Positions 50,623-61,522 of a DNA stretch of 64,000 nt are shown here, one piece after another. Position numbers and translations under genes: made by a program. The notes under the pieces are model-generated. The model was not told where the DNA came from. It saw only the letters and a list, made by a program, of their open reading frames with translations, and did not search any database. Source of the DNA: an uncultured Eubacteriales bacterium (lineage in GTDB: Bacteria; Bacillota; Clostridia; Peptostreptococcales; Anaerovoracaceae); the NCBI GenBank assembly GCA_902763505.1, contig CACWSO010000001.1:62001-126000 (forward strand), in the 5' to 3' direction. Each line of letters starts with the position of its first letter. The stretch's first letter is position 1.

Positions 50623-50655
50623 ACACCGCGTCAATGAAAGATGCGGTGTTTTTTA
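50623..50655 (+). terminator. Terminator of yajC
   Basis: ACACCGCGTC (50623-50632) pairs with GATGCGGTGT (50640-50649), one wobble, followed by six T residues. Confidence 0.88.
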
Positions 50656-50699
50656 TTGCATAATAAGGGAATTTTAATTGAAAAATCAACGGTTTAGGC

Positions 50700-50728
50700 T
50701 TGTTTGAGAAGGCAATAAATTGTATAAT
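50700..50728 (+). promoter_or_regulatory. Promoter of the secDF operon
   Basis: TTGTTT (50700-50705) and TATAAT (50723-50728) with 17-base spacing. The leader before the secDF ATG is about 45 bases. The tightly packed genes from here to leuS may share it. Confidence 0.7.
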
Positions 50729-50778
50729 ACTATGAATGATTAAATGGATTTTTATTTTTAAAATTTCCGGAGGAGTAG

Positions 50779-53253
50779 ATGAATTACACAGTTAGAAAAA
50801 TTATTGCAATATTTATTGTTTTATGCGTCGTTTTCGGATGGCTCGTTACGGTCACAGGTATCGGACCGATTACACCGCTCAAGGACAGAATGAGCCTTGG
50901 CCTTGATATCAAGGGCGGCGTATACGTCGTCATGGAGGCAAACAAGAAAGACATCGCAGGTATGTCGGATGATGAACTCCGTGAGGCCATGGAACAGACC
51001 CAGACGGTCATTGAAAACCGTATCAATGCCAACGGCCTGGGCGAGCCGACGATCACCATCGAAGGACAGGACAGAATCAGAGTTGAGATTCCTGAAGTAG
51101 AGGATCCTGAAGAAGCGATCGAACTCATTGGTAAGACCGCAAAACTCCAGTTTATCCTTGCGGATGGAACACTGGTCCTGGAAGGTGACAATGTCAAGAA
51201 GGCAGAGGCCGCCAGAGATGACCAGTCAACAGGATATGCTGTCAACCTGCAGTTTGACAGGGAAGGAGCAGATCTCTTTGGAGATGCTACGACGAAAGCG
51301 TTCAACGGCGAAGTCACTTCAACGATTGACGGCGTCGGAAACGGAGCAATCGCCATCGTACTGGATGATCAGATCATCTCAGCCCCGAATGTAAATGAAC
51401 CGATCCTCGGCGGCAACTGTTCGATTACCGGAGACTTTGATCTGGAAGAGGCGCAGCTTCTGGCTGCACAGATCAACGGTGGTGCGCTGCCGATCGCATT
51501 GAAAGAAGTCACATCTTCTGTTCAGTCAGCAACAATCGGATACAATGCTCTTGAGATGAGTATCATCGGAGGTCTCATTGGTCTTGGAATCATCCTCCTG
51601 CTGATGCTTGTGATCTACAGAGGGCTTGGCCTTTGTGCTGATATCGCACTACTTCTGTATGTAGTGCTGATTCTGAACATCATGGCTTCCATGGGTACAG
51701 TTCTGACGCTTCCTGGAATCGCAGGTATCATCATTTCCATCGGTATGGCCGTCGATGCGAACGTCGTCATATTCTCCCGTATACGAGAAGAAATCACTTT
51801 GGGAAGAACGGTGCGTGTCGCGACGGAAACCGGTTCTAAGAGAGCCATGACCACGGTAATTGACTCACAGGTTACCACATTGATCGCAGCCGTTATTCTG
51901 TACGAAATCGGTACAAGTGCTGTTAAGGGATTTGCATACACATTCATGGTAGGTATCATCGTCAGCATCTTCACTGCAGTATTTATCACGCAGCTTTATG
52001 TGAAGCTCATGGCGTCCAGCGACAAATTTGCGAAGAAGTCTTACTTCGGAGTGAAAGATGATAATACCGCCACATTCCACATTTCAAAGACAATCGGATT
52101 CATGGACAAGCGGAAGATATTCTACTGCATTTCCGCCGGAATCCTCATTATCGGTCTTGGCTTCGGTGTGATCAGAGGCCTGAACTACGGTATTGACTTC
52201 ACAGGCGGTACGATGATACAGCTCGACATGGGCAAACAGGTCAAGATCGCGCAGGTGGATAAAGCAATCAAGCAGTTTGATCTTGATCCGCAGATCATCT
52301 ACGCAGGATCTGACAATGATCAGATTGTCATCAGAACCATTGAATCCCTGAACAAAGCCGATAGAGCTGAGGTCATCAAAGCCATCAATAATGAGTTCGG
52401 TATTAAGGGTGATGACAATATCGTGACGCAGGAGTACTTCGGTCCTTCTGTAGGTAAAGAACTGAGAAACAACGCGATTCTGGCTATCATCATAGCAGCG
52501 ATATGTATGATGATCTACATTAGGATACGGTTCAGACAATGGAAGTTCGGCGGTGCAGCGATGCTCGGTGTACTGCATGACGTACTGATCGTCATTTCAT
52601 TCTACGCAATATTCGGAATTACAGTAGATAACCCGTTCATCGCAGGTATCCTCACTGTAGTCGGTTACTCCATCAACGATACCATTGTAATATTTGACCG
52701 TATCAGAGAGAACATCAGATATATGAAACGAGGAACGCTCAAGGAGACGATCGATCAGAGTATCTCACAGACTTTGGGAAGATCCTTAATGACTTCCTTG
52801 ACAACATTGATCGTAATGGTTCCAATCGTCTTCATTGCCGGTGAGTCCATCAGAGAATTCGTATTCCCACTGATGGTCGGTGTACTTGCAGGTACGTATT
52901 CATCCATCTGCGTATGCTCACCAATGTTCTATGAACTGGGCAGACGCGGCAGAACAAGTGAATACCAGAGGCAGATCAAAGAAGCCGAGAAAAAGGCTAA
53001 GAAGAAGGCGAAGAAAGAGGGCAAGCCTTACGTTCCGAAGAAGATAGAGGCACCGGCAGAAGCTCCTGCGGAAACAGCTGTTGAAACCGAAGCAAAAGCA
53101 ACAGAGACTCCGGTTGAAAAAGCGCCTGAAGTGAAAGCTCCTCCAAAGAAGGATGCGAAAACGGAAGCAAACAAGAAACGCTCTAAACGTTATGTGAAGG
53201 GTGCACAGAAGAAAGAAGAACCAAGAGAGCAGGAAGACACGTTTAGATTATGA
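50779..53253 (+). CDS. secDF: Fused protein export subunits SecD and SecF
   Basis: An 824-residue fusion that uses the proton gradient to pull exported proteins out of SecYEG. The SecD half (about 1-420) has an N-terminal helix, LGLDIKGGVYVVMEA, the P1 domain with IENRINANGLGEPTI, and five helices with GIAGIIISIGMAVDANVVIFSRIREE. The SecF half (about 430-725) has RGLNYGIDFTGGTMIQL and VVGYSINDTIVIFDRIREN. A C-terminal tail of about 95 residues is rich in Lys, Glu, Ala and Pro, likely disordered. Fused SecDF is typical of Firmicutes. It ends in an ATGA overlap with the (p)ppGpp synthetase gene. Confidence 0.96.
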   Translation: MNYTVRKIIAIFIVLCVVFGWLVTVTGIGPITPLKDRMSLGLDIKGGVYVVMEANKKDIAGMSDDELREAMEQTQTVIENRINANGLGEPTITIEGQDRIRVEIPEVEDPEEAIELIGKTAKLQFILADGTLVLEGDNVKKAEAARDDQSTGYAVNLQFDREGADLFGDATTKAFNGEVTSTIDGVGNGAIAIVLDDQIISAPNVNEPILGGNCSITGDFDLEEAQLLAAQINGGALPIALKEVTSSVQSATIGYNALEMSIIGGLIGLGIILLLMLVIYRGLGLCADIALLLYVVLILNIMASMGTVLTLPGIAGIIISIGMAVDANVVIFSRIREEITLGRTVRVATETGSKRAMTTVIDSQVTTLIAAVILYEIGTSAVKGFAYTFMVGIIVSIFTAVFITQLYVKLMASSDKFAKKSYFGVKDDNTATFHISKTIGFMDKRKIFYCISAGILIIGLGFGVIRGLNYGIDFTGGTMIQLDMGKQVKIAQVDKAIKQFDLDPQIIYAGSDNDQIVIRTIESLNKADRAEVIKAINNEFGIKGDDNIVTQEYFGPSVGKELRNNAILAIIIAAICMMIYIRIRFRQWKFGGAAMLGVLHDVLIVISFYAIFGITVDNPFIAGILTVVGYSINDTIVIFDRIRENIRYMKRGTLKETIDQSISQTLGRSLMTSLTTLIVMVPIVFIAGESIREFVFPLMVGVLAGTYSSICVCSPMFYELGRRGRTSEYQRQIKEAEKKAKKKAKKEGKPYVPKKIEAPAEAPAETAVETEAKATETPVEKAPEVKAPPKKDAKTEANKKRSKRYVKGAQKKEEPREQEDTFRL

Positions 53254-55451
53254 CAAAAAGAGAATTCCTCAGTACAATCAAAGAATATAACGAGAACTAC
53301 GACATGGATCTCATCTCCAGAGCCTACGATGTAGCAGAGGAGATGCACAGAAACCAGCTGAGGAAATCAGGTGAGGAGTATCTGATTCATCCTGTTGCAG
53401 TTGCCGAAATCCTTGCTGAACTCGGAATGGATTCTGAGACGATTGCAGCAGGGCTGCTTCATGATGTCATCGAAGATACCTCCTACACCATGGAAGACAT
53501 GAAAAAAGAGTTCGGCGAAGAAGTGACCGAACTCGTCGATGGGGTCACCAAGCTGAGCGCGTTGAAATTCGAAAGCAAAGAGGAACGTCAGGCGGAAAAT
53601 CTCCGCAAGATGTTCCTTGCTATGTCCAAGGATATCAGGGTGCTCATCATCAAGCTTGCCGACAGACTGCACAATCTCAGGACCATCAACTACATGACCC
53701 ATGAGAAGATTGTGGAGAAATGTCAGGAAACCCTGGATATTTACGCGCCTTTGGCGGCCAGACTCGGTATCTATTCCATGAAGATGGAGCTGGAGGACAT
53801 CGCGCTCAAATTCCTGGAACCGAATGCTTACTACGATTTGGCCGAGCAGGTCAGCGAGCGAAAAGGGGAAAGAGAATCCGCCATCAACAAGGTCGTTGAT
53901 GAAATCAGCAAAGCGCTTGATGAAATCGGAATCAAGCATGAAACATATGGCCGTTCCAAGCACTTCTACAGCATCTACAAGAAGATGAAGTATCAGCACA
54001 AGTCTCTGGATGAGATATTCGACCTGATGGCTGTCAGAATCATTGTAGATACTGTCAGAGACTGTTATGCGTCACTTGGCCTGGTCCATACGATGTGGAC
54101 GCCGATTCCTGGCAGATTCAAAGACTACATCGCCATGCCGAAACCGAACATGTACCAGTCGCTTCATACGACAGTCATTGCGGATTCGGGAAGACCGTTT
54201 GAAATCCAGATCAGAACACAGGAGATGCACCGTATCGCTGAATACGGTATCGCGGCTCACTGGAAGTACAAAGAAGGTGTCACAGAAGACAAAGAAGAAG
54301 TGAAACTGAGCTGGCTCAGGCAGGCACTCGAGTGGCAGAAAGATGTCAACGATCCAAAGGAATTCATGGAATCCCTGAAGATGGATCTCTTCTCCAATCA
54401 GGTATTCGTATTCACACCGCAGGGAGATGTCATTGAACTTCCGGCCGGCGCAACACCTCTGGACTTCGCATTCAAGATCCATACGGATGTAGGATGCAAA
54501 TGTGTCGGTGCGAAGGTGAACGGCAAGATGGTCACCATTGACCATGAGCTTGAGAACGGCAATATCGTAGATATCGTCACTTCTCCGAATGCAGCCGGGC
54601 CGAGTATCGACTGGCTGAAAATCGCCAAGAGCAGCTCGGCCAGAAACAAGATCCGTCAATGGCTCAAGCGAGAGAACAAAAACGACGCTGTTGATAAAGG
54701 CAAGGATCTGTTCACCCAGTATCTGCGGAGAAAAGGCTATGATCCTAAAGTTCTGATGACAAATGCCTATATCAGCAAGGCTGCGAAGGAACTGTCGTTC
54801 AAGGATACGGATGACCTTTACAATCAGTTGAGTTACGGCGGCAATCTCCAGACGAAAGTTGCGAATCTGCTGCAGCGATATGAAGATGAGCGGCGGAAGC
54901 TTGAAACAGAAGAAAAGAATAAATCTCTTCTTGATGACTTAAATGAGATCAGTGAAAAGACGCAGAAGCGAGTAGAACAGCTGCGGACTGCTGATTCAGA
55001 GACAGGCGTCATCGTTGAAGGCGTTGACAACCTCATGATCAGCATCGCGCGCTGCTGCAACCCTGTTCCGGGGGATGAAATCGTAGGATATATTACAAAG
55101 GGCAGAGGAATTACGGTTCACAGAGTCGATTGTGACAACATGAGAGCTCTTCCGGAAGACGAAAAGGAACGTTTGATTCAGGTCAGCTGGGATCCTGAAC
55201 TTCTGGACAAGTCCTATGACGGTGAAATCAGCATAATCGCGAAAGACCAGAAAGGCATGCTGTCCAGCATATCCAAGGTTTGCGAGGATATGGATGTGAG
55301 GATCATCGGCCTCAACGCAAGAGCCAATAAGGATGATACCATCAGAATCAATCTGACGCTGATGATACATGACAGGTCACAAATCGAGAAAATCTGCCGT
55401 TCCTTCAAGGGAATACCGGGTATTCTCGAAGCATATAGAAGCAAAGGATAA
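53250..55451 (+). CDS. relA: Bifunctional (p)ppGpp synthetase/hydrolase (Rel)
   Basis: A 733-residue long-form RSH protein that makes and degrades the stringent alarmone. The hydrolase HD domain (about 30-190) has SGEEYLIHPVAVAEIL and LLHDVIEDT, with the metal His and His-Asp intact, so hydrolysis is expected. The synthetase domain (about 225-350) has YGRSKHFYSIYKKM, and NMYQSLHTTV. TGS (about 385-450; VFVFTPQGDVIELPAGATPLDFAF), a Cys-containing middle region (SIARCCNPVPGDEIVGYITKGRG) and a C-terminal ACT domain follow. It is coupled to secDF by a four-base overlap. rel-dtd-MBL-hemZ-hisS is a conserved order in Firmicutes. Confidence 0.97.
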   Translation: MTKREFLSTIKEYNENYDMDLISRAYDVAEEMHRNQLRKSGEEYLIHPVAVAEILAELGMDSETIAAGLLHDVIEDTSYTMEDMKKEFGEEVTELVDGVTKLSALKFESKEERQAENLRKMFLAMSKDIRVLIIKLADRLHNLRTINYMTHEKIVEKCQETLDIYAPLAARLGIYSMKMELEDIALKFLEPNAYYDLAEQVSERKGERESAINKVVDEISKALDEIGIKHETYGRSKHFYSIYKKMKYQHKSLDEIFDLMAVRIIVDTVRDCYASLGLVHTMWTPIPGRFKDYIAMPKPNMYQSLHTTVIADSGRPFEIQIRTQEMHRIAEYGIAAHWKYKEGVTEDKEEVKLSWLRQALEWQKDVNDPKEFMESLKMDLFSNQVFVFTPQGDVIELPAGATPLDFAFKIHTDVGCKCVGAKVNGKMVTIDHELENGNIVDIVTSPNAAGPSIDWLKIAKSSSARNKIRQWLKRENKNDAVDKGKDLFTQYLRRKGYDPKVLMTNAYISKAAKELSFKDTDDLYNQLSYGGNLQTKVANLLQRYEDERRKLETEEKNKSLLDDLNEISEKTQKRVEQLRTADSETGVIVEGVDNLMISIARCCNPVPGDEIVGYITKGRGITVHRVDCDNMRALPEDEKERLIQVSWDPELLDKSYDGEISIIAKDQKGMLSSISKVCEDMDVRIIGLNARANKDDTIRINLTLMIHDRSQIEKICRSFKGIPGILEAYRSKG

Positions 55452-55460
55452 AACAATCAT

Positions 55461-55910
55461 ATGAGAGCAGTCGTTCAGAGAGTAACAAACAGCAGCGTAA
55501 CCGTTGATGAACAGATCACAGGTCAGATCGGCAAAGGACTGATGGTCCTGATCGGCGTAGAAGAGGGCGACACGGAGAAAGATGCGGAATATATCGCAAA
55601 GAAGGTAACAGCCCTCAGAGTATTCGATGACGCAGAGGGCGTGATGAACCTCAGCGTTCAGGATATCGGCGGCGAAATTCTGGCTGTATCCCAGTTCACA
55701 CTTCTCGGGGATGTCCGCAAAGGCAACCGGCCTAGCTATTTCACAGCTGCCAGACCGGAAGAGGCAGACCGTCTCTACAGAAAAGTAATCGATCTGATCA
55801 AAGAGAAGGGCATCCATGTGGAAGAGGGGGTCTTCCAGGCTGAAATGCTGGTCAAAATCGACAATGACGGACCGGTAACGATACTTCTTGAAAGTCATAA
55901 GCTGTTCTAA
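55461..55910 (+). CDS. dtd: D-aminoacyl-tRNA deacylase
   Basis: A 149-residue DTD that removes D-amino acids (and glycine from tRNA-Ala) wrongly attached to tRNA. It begins MRAVVQRVTNSSVTVD and has the two family motifs SQFTLLGD (about residues 77-84) and a modified GP-type region near KGNRPSYFTAARPEEA. Length and start are standard. It lies nine bases after rel, a common association. Confidence 0.95.
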   Translation: MRAVVQRVTNSSVTVDEQITGQIGKGLMVLIGVEEGDTEKDAEYIAKKVTALRVFDDAEGVMNLSVQDIGGEILAVSQFTLLGDVRKGNRPSYFTAARPEEADRLYRKVIDLIKEKGIHVEEGVFQAEMLVKIDNDGPVTILLESHKLF

Positions 55911-55925
55911 CAGGAAAGGGAATCA

Positions 55926-56549
55926 ATGCAGATTTACAATATACCAACAGGTGCAATAGGCACGAATACTTACCTGGTCTTCGATGAAGAAACCATGAAA
56001 GGATTTCTCGTGGATCCCGGTGCTTACAACAGCGGAATCTCCGCGAAGATCAAGGAAATGGGTATAGACATAGAATACATTATGTTAACTCATGGCCATG
56101 CTGATCATATCATGGGTGTGGAAGGATTTCAGGCTGATTTTCCTGGGTCAAAAGTACTTGCAAATATCCATGAGAAGGAAATGCTGGGTGATATGAACTT
56201 CAATATGAGCACTCAGTTTGGTCACCCGACAGCAATAGATGCCGACATCTATGTGGATGACGAAGATGAGCTGGATGTAGGAGGCCTTCACATGAAGTTT
56301 TTCTTCACACCGGGTCACTCTCCTGGCGGAATGTGCATTTACATTCCGGCAGAAAACACTTTGTTCAGCGGTGATACTCTGTTCCAGGCATCCATTGGAA
56401 GGACGGATTTCCCTGGTTGTTCCTTCAATGACCTTGAACATTCCATCCACACGAAACTATGGCCGCTGCCGGATGAAACACAGGTATTTCCGGGACATAT
56501 GGGTCCTACGAACATAGGGTTCGAGAAAGAGCATAATCCATTTGTATAA
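55926..56549 (+). CDS. MBL-fold hydrolase, glyoxalase II-like
   Basis: A 207-residue metallo-beta-lactamase-fold hydrolase with LTHGHADHIMG (both zinc sites, about residues 55-65), FTPGHSPGGMCIYIP, FSGDTLFQASIGRTDFPG and a final VFPGHMGPTNIGFEKEHNP. This is the small YqgX-like branch related to hydroxyacylglutathione hydrolase; the substrate is unknown in organisms without glutathione. AGGAAAGGG precedes the ATG. It overlaps hemZ by eight bases. Confidence 0.9.
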   Translation: MQIYNIPTGAIGTNTYLVFDEETMKGFLVDPGAYNSGISAKIKEMGIDIEYIMLTHGHADHIMGVEGFQADFPGSKVLANIHEKEMLGDMNFNMSTQFGHPTAIDADIYVDDEDELDVGGLHMKFFFTPGHSPGGMCIYIPAENTLFSGDTLFQASIGRTDFPGCSFNDLEHSIHTKLWPLPDETQVFPGHMGPTNIGFEKEHNPFV

Positions 56550-57867
56550 TTTTAAGTTCAACAATGTTGAAAACACCAGTCAATATGAAGAGCTGATCAA
56601 AGAATTTCTTCAGCCGAATGAGTACGGTGAGGGCGGAGATACCCTACTTGCGTACGATTTCAAAGGTGATAAAGAAGAAATCAAGAGGCAAATCTACAGA
56701 GATCTGTCTGGTTATACAGGCAAAAGCCCGAAATGGGGCATTCTGACAGGCATTCGTCCAGTCAAACTGGCTGGAGAACTTCTCGATCGAGGAGAAGATC
56801 CGGAGCAAGTCCTCAAAGACTTATATCTAGTAGATGCAAGCAAGGCAGCTCTTGTACGTGACATATTGGACTACCAACGTGAAAAAGCCGGCAAACCCGG
56901 CCCTAAGAGTCTTTCCGTATACATTGGAATCCCATTTTGTCCGACAAGATGTCTCTATTGTTCTTTCACCAGCAATCAGATTGAGCAGGAACAGATGGAG
57001 CCTTACCTCAATGCGCTTTGTAAAGAGATATCATATGCCGGAACTGCTGCAAAAGCTGCAGGCTACAATGTGGAAACACTGTACTTCGGCGGAGGAACGC
57101 CGACTTCACTAAGCGCGAATCAGCTCGACATGCTTTTAACGAAGGTCAGTGATGCCTTTGCATTGGGCGGTGTAAGAGAGTATACCGTTGAGGCGGGAAG
57201 ACCGGATACGATTACTGAGGACAAGCTGCAGGTGCTTTTTGATCACGGAGTGGACAGAATTAGCATCAATCCTCAGTCCATGAAGCAGAAGACACTTGAT
57301 CTCATAGGCCGCAGACATACTGTTGAGGATGTTTATAAAGCCTTTGAACTTGCATGGAAGACAGGAATTGAAGTCATCAATACGGATTTGATTGCCGGGC
57401 TCCCGGAAGAGACGGTTGATGATTTCAAAGAAAGTCTGGAAGAGATCATCAGACTAGGCGCCGGGAATATCACATTGCATACGCTAGCCGTCAAACGGGC
57501 TTCGAAACTAAAGGAACTGGATGAGAACTTCAACTACAGAGACGAAGAACTCAGGGAGAACATGCTTGTATGGGCGCACGAAAGGCTGAAGGATTGCGGT
57601 TACAGGCCGTATTATCTCTACCGGCAGAAACATACATCAGGCAATACAGAGAACACCGGATTCTGCAAGGACGACAGACCGGGACTCTATAACATAAGAA
57701 TCATGGAAGAGGCGCAGTCCAATCTGGCACTGGGCGCAGGAGGAATCAGCAAGATTTATTTCCCTGCGGAAAACAGGCTGGAGAGAGTGGCAAATGTCTC
57801 TAATTATGAAATATACATAGACAGAATCGATGACATGATCGATAGAAAGAGAAAAGGATTTTTCTAA
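56542..57867 (+). CDS. hemZ: Radical SAM coproporphyrinogen III oxidase-like protein HemZ
   Basis: A 441-residue radical SAM protein. The cluster motif is CPTRCLYC (near residue 133), preceded by SVYIGIPF and followed by TLYFGGGTPTSL and the HemN-like PDTITEDKL and RISINPQS. An N-terminal extension of about 125 residues distinguishes HemZ from HemN/HemW. In Bacillus HemZ has been linked to oxygen-independent coproporphyrinogen decarboxylation, but no other haem genes are in the window, so the role here is open. It starts inside the MBL gene and ends 18 bases before hisS. Confidence 0.9.
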   Translation: MYNFKFNNVENTSQYEELIKEFLQPNEYGEGGDTLLAYDFKGDKEEIKRQIYRDLSGYTGKSPKWGILTGIRPVKLAGELLDRGEDPEQVLKDLYLVDASKAALVRDILDYQREKAGKPGPKSLSVYIGIPFCPTRCLYCSFTSNQIEQEQMEPYLNALCKEISYAGTAAKAAGYNVETLYFGGGTPTSLSANQLDMLLTKVSDAFALGGVREYTVEAGRPDTITEDKLQVLFDHGVDRISINPQSMKQKTLDLIGRRHTVEDVYKAFELAWKTGIEVINTDLIAGLPEETVDDFKESLEEIIRLGAGNITLHTLAVKRASKLKELDENFNYRDEELRENMLVWAHERLKDCGYRPYYLYRQKHTSGNTENTGFCKDDRPGLYNIRIMEEAQSNLALGAGGISKIYFPAENRLERVANVSNYEIYIDRIDDMIDRKRKGFF

Positions 57868-57885
57868 AACAGGAGGAAAGAAGAA

Positions 57886-59139
57886 ATGTTGACAAATGCA
57901 CCTAAGGGAACAAAAGACGCAATGCCGGATCAGGTCTACAAATGGCACTACATCGAGGAAAAATTCGCAGAGATCTGCAGAAGATATGGTTTCAAGGAAA
58001 TCAGAACCCCGATATTCGAACATACAGAGCTGTTCCAGAGAGGTGTGGGAGATACAACCGATATCGTACAGAAAGAGATGTACACCTTTAAGGACTTCGG
58101 CAACAGAAGCATCACGCTGAGACCGGAAGGTACTTCACCGGTCTGCAGAGCTCTCTGTGAGCACAAGACTTATGCGGATCCGCAGCCGACAAAGGTGTAC
58201 TATAACATTCCTTGCTGCAGATATGAGAAGCCGCAGTCAGGCAGACTCAGGGAATTCCACCAGTTTGGTGTTGAGACCTTCGGTACGATGAACATGATGG
58301 CAGACGCCGAGATCATCGCAATCGGATATGACTTCATCAATGAGATGGGAATCACGGATGTTGAACTGCAGATCAACAGCGTTGGATGCCCGGAATGCAG
58401 AGGCAAGCACAGAGACGCACTGAAGAAATTCCTCGAGCCGAAGTATGACCAGCTTTGTCCAACCTGCCAGGAGCGTTTCCACACGAATCCGATGAGAATC
58501 CTGGATTGCAAGTCACCGATCGATCAGGAACTCGTCAAGGATGCTCCTATGATGCTGGATTTCCTCTGTGATGACTGCAAAGAGGCATTTGAACAGCTGA
58601 AAGCCAATCTGGATGCTTTTGGTATCAAATATGTCGTCAACCCTAAAATCGTAAGAGGTCTTGACTATTATACAAAGACTGCATTTGAATTCGTTACGAC
58701 AAAGATCGGCGCACAGGGAACTGTATGCGGCGGCGGAAGATATGACGGTCTGATCGAAGAAATCGGCGGTCCGTCAACCCCTGGCGTAGGCTGGGGCATG
58801 GGCAAAGAGAGAATCCTCATGACTATGGAAGCCTGCGGCGTTGAGATTCCAGAACCTGCCGGAACGGATGTATTTATTGCATTTATGGGCGATCAGGCTA
58901 AATTGTTCGCTCTGAAGCTGATGCACGATCTGAGACTGAAGGGTGTCAGCGTCCAGATGGACGTTATGGGAAGAAACTTCAAGAACCAGTTCAAATTCGC
59001 CAACAGAGTCAATGCAGCAAAGACTGTTATCATTGGAGAAAATGAGCTGAACGAAGGCAAACTGCAGATCAAAGATATGGAATCCGGTGAACAGACCAGC
59101 GTTCCTATCGACAGCATCATAGAAGAACTGACTAAATAA
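57886..59139 (+). CDS. hisS: Histidyl-tRNA synthetase
   Basis: A 417-residue class II synthetase. Motif 1 ([20 protein letters not shown]), motif 2 ([19 protein letters not shown], with [20 protein letters not shown] [20 protein letters not shown]) and the histidine-specific [13 protein letters not shown] and [14 protein letters not shown] are present. The C-terminal anticodon-binding domain begins near 325. A Cys-rich loop ([20 protein letters not shown]) near residues 165-230 could hold zinc, a clostridial-type insertion. AGGAGG precedes the ATG. No T-box leader is seen; the gene runs on from hemZ. Confidence 0.97.
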   Translation: MLTNAPKGTKDAMPDQVYKWHYIEEKFAEICRRYGFKEIRTPIFEHTELFQRGVGDTTDIVQKEMYTFKDFGNRSITLRPEGTSPVCRALCEHKTYADPQPTKVYYNIPCCRYEKPQSGRLREFHQFGVETFGTMNMMADAEIIAIGYDFINEMGITDVELQINSVGCPECRGKHRDALKKFLEPKYDQLCPTCQERFHTNPMRILDCKSPIDQELVKDAPMMLDFLCDDCKEAFEQLKANLDAFGIKYVVNPKIVRGLDYYTKTAFEFVTTKIGAQGTVCGGGRYDGLIEEIGGPSTPGVGWGMGKERILMTMEACGVEIPEPAGTDVFIAFMGDQAKLFALKLMHDLRLKGVSVQMDVMGRNFKNQFKFANRVNAAKTVIIGENELNEGKLQIKDMESGEQTSVPIDSIIEELTK

Positions 59140-59156
59140 AAGGAGAATTGACAGAA

Positions 59157-60917
59157 ATGGTATATAAGCGTACGCATATGTGCGGTGAACTGAGAATCAG
59201 CAATGTAGGGGAAAACGTCGTGTTAAACGGCTGGATCCAGAAGCGCAGAAATCTGGGCGGACTAATTTTCTGTGATGTCAGAGATAAGACCGGCATGACA
59301 CAGGTCATTTTCAACGATGAAACAAGCGATGAACTTTTCGCACTCGCAGACACACTCAGAAATGAATATGTCGTCGGCGTGAAGGGTAAGGTTGTAGAAC
59401 GTGAATCCAAGAATCCTGAGATCGAAACAGGCGATATTGAAGTCATCGCTGATGAGCTCATCATCTATTCAAAATCTGAAACACCGCCTATCTATATCAA
59501 GGATGACGATAATGTTGACGATAACCTGAGACTGAAGTACAGATATCTTGATCTTCGCAAGAAGAAGATGCAGGACAACCTGTCATTCAGAGCAGCCCTC
59601 ACAACGCTGGCCAGAAACTACTATGCGGAACAGGGATTTACGGAAGTTGAGACACCTATGCTCATCAAATCGACTCCGGAAGGAGCCAGAGACTATCTGG
59701 TGCCGAGCAGAATCAACCTGGGCAGATTTTATGCACTTCCGCAGTCACCGCAGACCTTCAAGCAGCTGCTGATGGTCGGTGGTACGGACAGATACTTCCA
59801 GATCGTCAAATGCTTCCGTGATGAAGACCTCCGTGCTGACAGACAGCCGGAGTTCACTCAGATCGACCTTGAGATGTCCTTTGTCGATGTCGACGATGTC
59901 ATCGAAATTCAGGAAGGTTTCCTTAAGAGAGTCATGAAAGAGATGAAGGGCATCGACATTGAAACGCCATTTCCAAGGATGACCTGGGAAGACGCTATGA
60001 CGCGTTACGGCAGCGATAAGCCTGATACCAGATTCGGCTTTGAACTCTGCGATCTGACGGATAAAGTCAAAGACTGTGAATTTAAGGTGTTCACCGATGC
60101 AATCACAGCAGGCGGCAGCGTACGCGGCATCTGCGTTACAGGCGGTTCAGATATTTATACAAGAAAGAAAATTGATAAGCTTACAGAGGCAGTCAAGAGC
60201 TACGGCGCCAAAGGTATGGTCTGGATCAGAAAGACGCAGGACGGCGTAACTTCATCCGTCAATAAGTTCTTCACTCCGGAACAGTTGGATGACCTTGCAG
60301 ATTATATGGGTGCAAAGGCAGGAGACCTGATGTTGCTCATTTCCGACAGCAATAAGGTCGTATTTGACAGCCTCGGATTTCTGAGAAGACATATCGCAGG
60401 AGAGATGGGACTGCTGGATGACAACCAGTTCAACTTCCTTTGGGTCGTTGATTTTCCTCTCTTTGAATATGATGAGAAGGAGGACAGATGGTCAGCGATG
60501 CATCATCCGTTCACCTCTCCGAAGGCTGAGCACGCGGAGCTTCTGAAGACAGACCCGCACAATTGTCTGGCGAACGCTTACGACATCGTTTTGAATGGTG
60601 TGGAACTGGGCGGCGGCAGCATCAGAATCCACGATCAGGAAATGCAGGAGGATATGTTCAAAGCGCTGAACATGACACAGGAAGATATCAATGAGAAGTT
60701 CGGATTCCTCGTGGAAGCGTTCAAATACGGAGCACCTCCTCACGGCGGATTGGCTTACGGACTGGACAGACTGGTCATGCTTCTCACCGGAGAGAAGTCC
60801 ATCAGAGAAGTCATCGCATTCCCGAAGAACCAGAACGCACAGTGCATGGTAAGTGAAGCGCCGGGACTTGTCGATGAAGCCCAGCTTGAAGAACTGGGAA
60901 TAGAATTGAAGAAATGA
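59157..60917 (+). CDS. aspS: Aspartyl-tRNA synthetase
   Basis: A 586-residue bacterial-type class IIb synthetase. The N-terminal OB-fold ([22 protein letters not shown]), flipping loop region, motif 2 ([25 protein letters not shown]), the bacterial GAD insertion domain (about 290-410) and motif 3 ([15 protein letters not shown]) are visible. Whether it is discriminating or also charges tRNA-Asn is not decided here. AAAAGGAG at 59138-59145 favours the ATG at 59157; the TTG at 59148 would be too close. It follows hisS by 17 bases, the usual Firmicute pairing. Confidence 0.96.
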   Translation: MVYKRTHMCGELRISNVGENVVLNGWIQKRRNLGGLIFCDVRDKTGMTQVIFNDETSDELFALADTLRNEYVVGVKGKVVERESKNPEIETGDIEVIADELIIYSKSETPPIYIKDDDNVDDNLRLKYRYLDLRKKKMQDNLSFRAALTTLARNYYAEQGFTEVETPMLIKSTPEGARDYLVPSRINLGRFYALPQSPQTFKQLLMVGGTDRYFQIVKCFRDEDLRADRQPEFTQIDLEMSFVDVDDVIEIQEGFLKRVMKEMKGIDIETPFPRMTWEDAMTRYGSDKPDTRFGFELCDLTDKVKDCEFKVFTDAITAGGSVRGICVTGGSDIYTRKKIDKLTEAVKSYGAKGMVWIRKTQDGVTSSVNKFFTPEQLDDLADYMGAKAGDLMLLISDSNKVVFDSLGFLRRHIAGEMGLLDDNQFNFLWVVDFPLFEYDEKEDRWSAMHHPFTSPKAEHAELLKTDPHNCLANAYDIVLNGVELGGGSIRIHDQEMQEDMFKALNMTQEDINEKFGFLVEAFKYGAPPHGGLAYGLDRLVMLLTGEKSIREVIAFPKNQNAQCMVSEAPGLVDEAQLEELGIELKK

Positions 60918-61522
60918 AGAAGATTGGCATTTTAGGCGGGACATTTGATCCCGTCCACTATGGCCACATAGCGCTGGCCGAAGATGCGGTAAGAGAAGCC
61001 GGACTTCATGAAGTCGTTATGATTCCGGCACGCATTCAGCCTTTTAAGCAGGATCGTGAATACGCGTCCGGTGAAGACAGATTCAATATGCTCGCACTGG
61101 CTGCCGGAAAAGATGATCATATTACCGTGTCAAAATACGAACTGCAGCAGGAGAGCATCTCCTATACCTATCTGACACTGCGTCATATGCAGGAGTTTTT
61201 TGGAGAAGATACGAGGTTGTACTTTATCACCGGCACAGACAGCTTCCTGAAAATCGATACCTGGATGAATGCGGAAGAGCTTCTGAGCAACTACGCCTAC
61301 ATCATAGGCACCAGACCCGGATACCGTCAGGATGAGTACAGGAAGGCCCTGCAGAAAATCACTTCAGCCTACGGGACTGAAGTCATCAGCATGAACAAAA
61401 CAGAGCTCGACATCTCTGCGACACAAATCAGGCAGATGGTGGCTGAAGGCAAACCCATCAGCGACCTTGTACCGCCGGAAGTAGAAAGATATATCAGGGA
61501 GCATGGATTATACAGAACGTGA
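60914..61522 (+). CDS. nadD: Nicotinate-nucleotide adenylyltransferase
   Basis: NadD joins nicotinate mononucleotide and ATP to form deamido-NAD. The 202-residue nucleotidyltransferase has [19 protein letters not shown] (residues 5-23), the Firmicute [25 protein letters not shown] and the C-terminal [13 protein letters not shown]. It overlaps the aspS stop by four bases and yqeK by 20 bases. NAD synthesis here complements the NAD(P)HX repair enzyme at 5.1 kb. Confidence 0.95.
   Translation: MKKIGILGGTFDPVHYGHIALAEDAVREAGLHEVVMIPARIQPFKQDREYASGEDRFNMLALAAGKDDHITVSKYELQQESISYTYLTLRHMQEFFGEDTRLYFITGTDSFLKIDTWMNAEELLSNYAYIIGTRPGYRQDEYRKALQKITSAYGTEVISMNKTELDISATQIRQMVAEGKPISDLVPPEVERYIREHGLYRT

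Noticed and set aside
57868..59156. T-box leaders before hisS, aspS or leuS
   Set aside because: The gaps are only 17-20 bases, with no room for a T-box, and no TGGNACCGCG-type motif was seen.
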